Origin: Marinilabilia rubra
GTDB lineage: Bacteria; Bacteroidota; Bacteroidia; Bacteroidales; Marinilabiliaceae
Length of the DNA: 64,000 nucleotides
Direction of reading: 5' to 3'
NCBI RefSeq assembly: GCF_003121985.1
Contig: NZ_QEWP01000006.1
Coordinates: 220,320 to 284,319, forward strand
Shown one piece after another: positions 56,520 to 64,000 of the stretch. Each line of letters begins with the position of its first letter. Position 1 is the stretch's first letter. The notes beneath the pieces are model-generated. The model worked only from the letters and a program-made list of their open reading frames with translations, was not told where the DNA came from and made no database searches. The position numbers were made by a program, and so were the translations under genes.

Positions 56520-59500
56520 ATGATTTCCTTAAACAGACACCTTAACCTTTTATTATTAACTCTCCTAATGTTTTGTTCCGGTTTTGTAAAAAGTCAAAAA
56601 TTACTCTCTGGCAGAAAAGGTAGCTATCAAACATATATTTATCGGATTTCTGATGCCCAGGCCCGGGAAGTTTATAAGAATGAATCCTGAGAAGTTGATT
56701 CTTCTTTTTTCTACAACCTCGTTGATTCCTTTCCCAAGGATAGCAGTTTGTCAGATAATCTACAGGTTGGTCATTATTTAAAAACTTATGCAGAAGGCAA
56801 TCAACAGAAGGTAGCCATTACAACTATTCAGAATTTTGAGGTTTTTATATTGAATAACAGTTCAGATTTATGCATTCAATTATACGATTTGGACGGAAGA
56901 ATTATTAATGATGCCGAAGTTAAGGTTAGATGGAAAAAACTGCTATTTGATGAGAATACAAAGTGTTATCTGGATAAAGGTTCTAACCAAAAAGGTTTGC
57001 TGGAGGTGACTTATAAAGGTTTTACGGCCTACTATAATTTAAATCGGCAGTATAACAATTCCTTCATCCGGCGCGCCAGTAGAAAGTTGGTCTATGGTAC
57101 TCCTGTAAAATACGTTTGGATCCCTGTTAATTTTGCTTTTCATGTACCGGTAGATGGCGTCAAATCAGCAATAGATGGATGGCCAAGAGGTACCATATAT
57201 CAAATCAAAGATTTTTTTGTGAAGATTTATCACCGGGTGGCATGTATTTTCGACGATTATCATTGTAACTATTTCGGACAGAATTATTTTGAGGATAAAT
57301 ATACTGGTTACATGGTTTTCAATAAGCCCCAATATCAACCGGGAGATACGGTTCGATTTAAGGCTTTTATTGTTAGCAAAAAGGGAAAGCCAATTAATGA
57401 AGCTGTTGATGTTGTTTTACGTGGACCTGATAAAGACATCAAATTGGGCGAACTTTCACCGTACCGACGTGGGGGGTATGAGTATACTTTTTTTCTTCAT
57501 GATAGCCTGCAACTGCGTTTGGATCGTCGATATCCTGTTGCATTACGCAAGAGAAATGATCAAACATATATGAGGTCCTGGTTTAGATATGAAGATTACG
57601 AGTTGGGAAAAACCAAATTATCCATTCGTTTGGATGAGAATAACCATTACCGAAATGGGCATATTACCTTATTCGCGAAGGGTACTGATGAAAACAATTT
57701 GAATTTACAGGATGCCCGTATTGAAGTTGCTGTCAGACCGAAGGAAGTAAGGAAATTTTATAACTCTTCTGTCTTTATTCCTGATACCTTAATCAGTTTT
57801 AAAAAGAACCTTTTGCCCGAAGGAGAAACTGAGATATTGATTGCCGATTCACTATTTCCAGCGATAGATTTTGATTACATCGTAGATGTAAAAATGCTGA
57901 CTTCTGATAATGAGGTGGTTAATGAAAGCCGTAAAGCATCTTATTGGTTCCGGAGTAAGAAGTTTAAAGCTACAATGGATAATGATTCACTGGGTTTTGA
58001 CTATATGGAAAACGGAAAATCTCTTCCAATAGAAGTAGAGATAAATGCCAGTGATAATTTTGGGAATATAACCTCTGTTTATTCTGGTATTACACCATGT
58101 AAAGTAATTGTTAACCCTTATTATGCTTCATATACCGTTGTAGGAGATTCCCTTAAGCGTTCTGTAGATATATCATCCCGGCCCTCTTTGATCAGTTGTT
58201 ATTCAGAGAGAACAAACGATTCGGTATTTATCATGGTAGATAATCCTCGAGGGATTCCCTTTAACTACAATATTTACAGGCGCAACAGGGCTGTGAGTGA
58301 CGGTCGGACAGATTCATTGAATTTTGAAAAAAGCACCTCTTCCAATCAAAATTATCTTGTTTCATTACGATATCTGTGGGGTGGAGAAGTAAAGGAAGAA
58401 AACTATAGTATTCCTCTAAAAGAAAAGGAATTGAATATTTCGGTTTCCCAACCCCGTTTGGTTTATCCCGGGCAAAGGACCAATGTTGAGGTAATGGTGA
58501 GCGATACCGACGGAAAACCTGTTGAAAATGTTGATATCACTGCCTACGGCCTTACCAATAAGTTTAATTATTCAGCACCTTCTCTTCCTTATTTGGGGAA
58601 AACGCGGAAAGATAAAAATGTTATAAATAGCTTTAAATTAAAAGATTTTCCTGAAGGTTACAGATTTCAGAAAACATTGAATTATTCGGTGTGGAATCAA
58701 CTTGCCGGATTGGACAGCCTTGAATACTACCGTTTTCTTTATCCCGAAGATGGAATTTACCAATTTGAATATCCTGCAAATGATAATCTCACCCAATTTT
58801 CTCCCTTCGTGGTTGAAAACGGGGAATTAAAACCTGTTCATGTGGTTTATGTTGATAATCGTCCGGTTTATTTCAGTTGGTCAACTAATCAGCGACCTTA
58901 TTCATTTAGAGTGGATAGCGGATCTCACCACATTAAATTGAGGACTGCGGAGGAGGTTATCACCATGGACAGCCTTTACTTAAACCATGGAACGAAAATG
59001 GTAGTCAGTTTTGATGTTGAAAACCCTCATTCACTGGTCAATATTACTGAAGCCGATAAGGAATTAAGCAATTTTGAACAACAGATTTTATACAAGTACA
59101 TTTTTCCTTATCGAAACAACTTTGGAGATAAGTATGCTTACATTCAAAATGATGGAAGATTACAATTGTTGCGTCCTGAAAAAGTGTATTCTTCATATAA
59201 CCTTGCAGGCCCTGTTTCCGGATTTGTTAAATTCAAAAAAATGGATGGATTTACCACCGGCTTTAATCATGAGCCTTGGTTTGAATACGAATTTAATCCC
59301 GGACTTTTAAAAATGCGCAATGTCAGTAAGAGTCGCTTTCCAAAGCATTTGAGTTCTGAAAGTCCTGTTGGTAAACTGGGTGATCAAGCTATTACAAAAT
59401 CTTTAATTGAAGAAAATTGGCAGAACCATTTGAACAGGAAGCGTTATATAAATGCCCGGTATTGGTATCCCCGTTCATCTCCGGAAGGTACAGGAAGATT

Positions 59501-62500
59501 GGTAATCAACTTAAATGGAAAAGAGGAAAAATCTGGAGAACAACCTTTAAATATATTGGTGTTTCGTTATGATAATCCTGAATTTATTCGCGTATACCCA
59601 GGTAATACCCGAAATATCCACAGCTTAAATGAGGGTCAGCATCAGCTTATTTTCTTTTATCCTGATGCCAGGTATTATATTGAAGATTCAATATCCATCG
59701 ATGTAAATGGTCTGAATTATCAGAAAATTCTAAAGCCCGATTCGCTGAGGAAGGACTCCTTTAGTGTATATGTAAGTGATATTCTTGAGAAGACCATATT
59801 TAAACCAGTCCCGCATTATGAAGAAGAAAATACCGAGTTAACAAAAATTTTTAGCAGCTATCAGCAGCAATTCCCTTATACCGGACATGGGGATAGGTCA
59901 GAAGGTTATGTGTATGATGAGGAAGGACAACCTTTGCCGGGTGTAACAGTGGTAGTTAAAGGCACCAATTATGGTACTGTTACGGATATGGATGGTCATT
60001 ATACCATTCGTGTTCCTGAGAATAGACATTTCCTAACTTTTTCCTTCATAGGATTTGAGCAACACGAAGAGATTATCACAAGCAATGGGAGGATAGATGT
60101 TACTCTCCAACCCCAAATGCTTAAGTTGGAGGAAGTAGTAGTCGTAGGTTACGGAGTGTCAAAAAAACAAACATTAACCAGTTCTGTTAGTGCCGTTAGC
60201 ACTTCATCTTTTAATGGCGGAATTCCCGGTGTGAGTGGTAATATTGTTCAGGCATTAAAAGGAAATATGGACGGATTGGCATTTGCCACCGGAAATTCAG
60301 GAAGCGGAATGGAAATAATAATCAAGGGAAAAGCTGCTTACACATTCGATCAAACTCCGTTGTATATTATAAATGGAAAAATTTACACAGGAGATATTTC
60401 TGAACTGGACCCCTCTGTTGTTCAAAATATGCAGGTATTGAAAGGAGCTAAGGCAACAGCTGTGTACGGTTCCCGAGCTGCGAACGGAGTAGTAATCATC
60501 GATACCAAACCAGGCGGCTTTAAAGAAACCCGTTCGGGAAAATACAAGAAAGGGATTGACTATGATGAAGCTTTTCTGGAAGCTGCCTCAGAGGCCAGCT
60601 CTGTCCGTAGTGATTTTTCTGATTATGCCTTTTGGCAACCACGTCTTTCTACTGATGAAGATGGAAAAGCATCTTTTGAAGTGACTTTTCCGGATGATGT
60701 TACCAGTTGGAAAACTTTTTATTTGGCCATGAATGGGGATCGACAAACAGGGCAGACCGAAAGCCTTATAAAATCATACAAACCAATAATGGCCCAACTC
60801 GCTGTTCCACGCTTTTTACTGACTTCTGACACTGCCTTTGTGATTGGAAAAACCCTCAATTATTCACTTGAAGACTCTGTAGAAGTATCCACACGTTTTG
60901 AGCAGAATGATAAAACTGTTTATTCCGAAACGAATTACGTAACCCATGCTTTAGTTGATACTTTACCTATTATAGGAGAGGGAGATTCTCTTCGGATAAA
61001 GTACGTGATGGAAAAGAAAGACGGGTACTTTGATGGTGAACAGCGGGATATTCCCGTTTATCCTCTTGGACTGGAAGCTACTGAAGGCAGTTTTTATTCC
61101 CTTGACGGGGATACTTCTCTTCAATTGTCTTTTAACCCCGGTTATGGAAAGGTAAAGCTTTATGCCAGGGCTGACTTACTTGAAGTTATGGAGGAGGAAA
61201 TTGAACATGTTCTAAATTACCGTTACCTCTGTAATGAGCAGATGGCTTCAAAATTAAAAGTACTGATTGCTCAGATGAATATAGCCCGTTTCAAAGGGGA
61301 AGATTTTCAAGAAGAAAGAAAAGTCAAGAGGCTGATTAGTAAGTTGGAAAACAGTCAGAAAGAAAACGGATTGTGGGGATGGTGGAAAAATTCTCCAGCC
61401 AGTCCATGGATTAGTTTGCATGTTTTGGAAGCGTTGTTGGAAGCTCAAAAATCCGGCTTTCCGATAAATTTTGATAAAGAAAAGACCACACAACGTCTGA
61501 TCTGGGATGTGGAAAATGCAACAGATTACTTCCGGAAAATTCGCTTGCTTCGTATTCTCGCTGCCTTGAAAGCCGAGGTTGATTTCGAGTATTACATAAA
61601 GAATCTTGAATATAACAAAACCGGAAATCTGAGTGCACAGCTTCAGAAAATGGAACTTAAACAACAGTGCGGATTAAAAATAGATTTGGATACGCTTAAC
61701 TCTTTCCGCAAAACTACGATGTTTGGAAATGTTTATTACTCTGATGATAGTTCTGTTGGACTCTTAGACAACGATGTGCAGAATACTCTTATGGTTTACC
61801 GCATTTTGGACAAATCATCAGGAAATCATTCTTATGTGCTCAAAAAAATACGCAACTATTTCCTGGAACAACGCTCTGGTGGTTATTGGAGAAATACTTA
61901 TGAATCTGCTCAGATTGTGGAAGCCATTTTACCGGGTTTAATGAAGGAGGAATCTCAACCAGGATTACCGGTCATTTCTATCCATGGTGATGTTGAAAAA
62001 GAAGTTTCTGAGTTTCCTTTTGAGATGACTTTGTCCCCGGAACAAGAGATAGATGTATCCAAAACAGGAGATTTTCCGGTATATTTTACACATTATCAAA
62101 AATATCTGGATGAATCTCCCAAAGAAAAGACTACTGATTTTGAAATAACCAGCTCCTTCGATAGCAAGGTGCCATCTGTTCTTAAAGCAGGAGAAAAGGT
62201 CACTCTAACGGTAAATTTGGAAGTAAAAAAAGATGCTGATTATGTAATGATCAATGTACCCATTCCCGCAGGGTGCTCATATGCTTCCAAGCCTAATCAT
62301 TTCTTTAATGAAACGCATCGCGAATACTTTAAAAATGAAGCTGCTATTTTTTGTGAGCATTTGTCTGAAGGAAATCATATTTTCAATATTGAATTAATTC
62401 CGCGTTATACCGGTAAATATCATCTTAATCCGACAAAAGCAGAATTGATGTACTTCCCTGTTTTCTCAGGTAATAATGAAATAAAAAAAATAGAGGTAAA

Positions 62501-62504
62501 ATAA
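56520..62504 (+). pseudogene. Alpha-2-macroglobulin family protein with embedded SusC-type plug; in-frame TGA at codon 57
   Basis: The frame runs from an ATG at 56520 through a signal peptide (MISLNRHLNLLLLTLLMFCS..., about 26 residues), meets TGA at 56688-56690, and then stays open in the same frame to 62504. The total is 1994 codons including the TGA, which I count as residue 57. Order: MG-type domains (about 80-1110, MG2 near YMVFNKPQYQPGDTVRFKA), a carboxypeptidase-regulatory-like domain (about 1125-1200; EGQPLPGVTVVVKGT), a TonB-receptor plug (about 1205-1340; VVVVGYG ... AVYGSRAANGVVIIDT), the A2M domain (DYAFWQPRLSTDEDGKASF), and a thioester domain with CNEQ intact (Cys1571). No beta barrel follows the plug. 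The TGA may be a real mutation, a sequencing error, or be read through. No ATG starts soon after it. Confidence 0.8.
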
Positions 62505-63028
62505 TTCCTTCATAGATTGGACTTTTAATATTCAGCTGTTTAAATTTATATTTAAATACGAATATGGCATTATATTCTGTACGAAAATGGTTTAAAAGGA
62601 GTTATGGGTTTGAAAACAGAACCAATTTTTTCCAATAATTGAAAACCATCTCGTTGTTAATTTGTTGGCTTAATATATATCAATAGACCGTTAGATTTTT
62701 AGATATAAGATTTAAGATAAATCCTATAACCTTGATAATCTGTTTATTGACGCAATCATTATGCGACTCCTTAGAGCCTGCATACCAGGCAATTACAAAA
62801 GCTTAGCGGACTATTGTATATAACAGAGATAAATTAATAGTTTCTAATAAAAATAAGACAAGAGCCAAAAATTGTCTTTTCCCTAATTTAATCTGCAGGA
62901 GGATTCATTTTTACATTTAGTGATCACTATTCTTTTAAATTAAGGATAAAACTTAAACAGTTTCTTATCAAAGCATATCATTCCTTTTAATGAAATATAT
63001 GGATTCAATTATCATTTAATAAAGACTT
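62505..63028. other. Gene-free AT-rich gap
   Basis: 524 bp without a credible coding frame. It has a short hairpin GCCTG-CATAC-CAGGC near 62778 and nothing else I recognise. Confidence 0.5.
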
Positions 63029-63232
63029 ATGAAAAAAGTAGGATTAGTTTTATTGATCCTGGGTATAATAGGATTGATCGTATTTGGAATTCAGGCCATG
63101 AATAACTCAGAGAGTTTTTCCGTTTTTGGGGCAGAAGTAGCCGTTAGTAAAGCCAACTGGACCCCTGTTATTGCCAGTGGTGCCGTTTTTATTATTGGGG
63201 TAGTAATGTCTATTACCGGAAAAAAGAAATAA
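63029..63232 (+). CDS. Small two-helix membrane protein
   Basis: 67 residues. Two hydrophobic helices (about 4-22 and 46-63) flank a short polar segment, and the C-terminus is basic (GKKK). Similar small proteins with a GLVLLILGIIGLI start are common near CsbD-type stress genes in Bacteroidota. Function unknown; it is probably a stress-induced membrane protein. It precedes csbD by 74 bp on the same strand. Confidence 0.75.
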   Translation: MKKVGLVLLILGIIGLIVFGIQAMNNSESFSVFGAEVAVSKANWTPVIASGAVFIIGVVMSITGKKK

Positions 63233-63306
63233 ATATCTGCTACTAATCATTACTTCATTTTTATTCTGGTTTGTAAAATAAGTTTAACTAATTAAAATTG
63301 AATGTT

Positions 63307-63492
63307 ATGGATAAACTTGAAATCAAAGGAAACTGGGAAATTATTAAAGGAAACCTGAAACAAAAGTATTCTGAATTAACCGATGACGATCTGACCTTTG
63401 CTGAAGGTAAGGAGGAGGAATTATTGGGAAAACTTCAGAAAAAAACCGGAAAAACTAAAGAACAGCTTATTGACGAGATCAATAAGATATAG
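63307..63492 (+). CDS. CsbD family stress-response protein
   Basis: 61 residues from the ATG at 63307; a TTG three codons earlier is also open but unneeded. It has the CsbD pattern GNWEIIKGNLKQKYSELTDDDL followed by EGKEEELLGKLQKKTGKTKE, a small helical, hydrophilic protein. In other bacteria CsbD is induced by general stress; its molecular role is unknown. It lies just downstream of the small membrane protein gene. Confidence 0.9.
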   Translation: MDKLEIKGNWEIIKGNLKQKYSELTDDDLTFAEGKEEELLGKLQKKTGKTKEQLIDEINKI

Positions 63493-64000
63493 TACCAAAG
63501 ATCCTGGATGTTTCTTTAGAGAATAATTTATCCGGGAGAACCTGGAAATTGTCGGGAGGAGTATTTATTCAATCTTGCGGTAAGCACTGTAAGAACAGAA
63601 TATAATTATCCCTCCCGGCAATTTTGTTTTTAATAATAGTGTTCAATGGAAATCAACAATGGATGTTTCCATATCATACAATAATGAAAGTATCCTTTTA
63701 TGTAACCTAAAAAACTTGATTACTTATTCCAGATATCGACTAACCCCCCTTCCTTACCCAGCCAAGGATCTGTATCGGGTACCGGTACTTTTGCTAGGTT
63801 TTTATCCACTTGCGGACGTTCTCCTTCTTCTCCTCTCATGAGCATAGCCGTCAGGCTAAGCAGATTGATGCAATGGAATATTCACAAAATCAAAGGTTTG
63901 GTTTATCATTTCTAATATGTGGATACTCGAAAATGTTTTATTTTTTGGTTCTACATTCTGTTCCTTCCGTGTGGCGGTATGAACAAGGCTGGAAATGAAT
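63493..64000. other. Right-edge interval, no gene supported
   Basis: 508 bp after csbD. It contains the long-range hairpin at 63547-63623. The remainder has only short open frames on both strands, without recognisable similarity. It could hold the edge of a gene that continues outside the window. Confidence 0.4.
63547..63630 (+). terminator. Structured 3' region after csbD, long-stem terminator or small RNA
   Basis: AATTGTCGGGAGG (63547-63559) pairs with CCTCCCGGCAATT (63611-63623) with one G-T wobble, followed by TTGTTTTT. Inside the 51-nt loop a second stem forms, cttgcgg with ctgtaag (with G-T pairs). This may end the csbD transcript or be a small structured RNA. Confidence 0.4.

Noticed and set aside
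56688..56690. TGA as a selenocysteine codon
   Set aside because: No SECIS-like hairpin was evident directly after it, and the position, just past the signal peptide, is not a catalytic site in this family.
63659..64000. Short frames on both strands at the right edge, including a 39-codon minus frame ending at 63720
   Set aside because: Too short and without recognisable motifs; could be the margin of a gene outside the window, but nothing visible proves it.
1..64000. CRISPR arrays, tRNA, rRNA, prophage, toxin-antitoxin or defence islands
   Set aside because: No regularly spaced direct repeats, no cloverleaf-like intergenic stretch, and no gene of these classes was recognised.

Overview
The window looks like a chromosomal segment of a Bacteroidota bacterium, most likely from the Bacteroidales/Marinilabiliales side of the phylum. 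The evidence is the set of lineage-typical genes (DUF5723, DUF3098, DUF4292, an OmpA/propeller/carboxypeptidase-regulatory protein, YfhO, SusC-type plug sequence), the gene orders (ftsX-DUF3098-uppP-truB-queA; flippase-dut-TPR-DUF4292-M23), and promoter -7 boxes of the form TAnnTTTG. No rRNA, tRNA, CRISPR array, intact insertion sequence, prophage or plasmid gene was seen. Almost everything is housekeeping or envelope biology; the unusual content lies in non-coding signals and in one giant protein.

Layout. 1-10 kb: envelope proteins on the minus strand (DUF5723 protein, lipoprotein, PorE-like OmpA protein, CtpA-type protease, YfhO membrane protein). 10-15 kb: acylphosphatase, a glycosyltransferase, APS/PAPS reductase, phosphofructokinase, tandem universal stress protein. 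15-19 kb: queA, truB, uppP, DUF3098, ftsX. 19-25 kb: secreted GH3 glucosidase, a radical SAM protein, and an ECF sigma/anti-sigma pair. 25-32 kb: polA-queD, an ArsR regulator, a polyprenyl synthase, and deoC-mazG-like-dtd. 32-40 kb: lplA, then uvrC-ade, mnmG, ybeY and an RsbW-like kinase. 40-49 kb: EnvC-like M23 protein, DUF4292, TPR lipoprotein, dut, flippase, ruvB, a lone receiver and nadA. 49-56 kb: rpiB, lutB-like gene, Rrf2 regulator, VanZ, hemW, rhodanese, cation efflux and a GH43-like lipoprotein. 56-64 kb: a 6-kb alpha-2-macroglobulin gene carrying a SusC-type plug, a small membrane protein and CsbD.

The most informative signal is chromosomal. Three 16-bp sites matching the ParB-binding parS consensus TGTTnCACGTGnAACA lie at 37011, 37560 and 51977. 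Gene orientation flips near 49 kb: left of it 36 of 41 genes are on the minus strand, right of it 9 of 11 are on the plus strand. Together these suggest that the window spans or closely flanks the replication origin, with the AT-rich nadA-rpiB gap (48750-49178) as one candidate. No perfect DnaA box was found there, so this remains a hypothesis.

Other notable points are an in-frame TGA near the start of the alpha-2-macroglobulin gene, a pair of diverged ~135-bp dispersed repeats each placed between convergent genes, a 131-bp MITE-like element with terminal inverted repeats, and lplA inserted in opposite orientation between uvrC and dtd.
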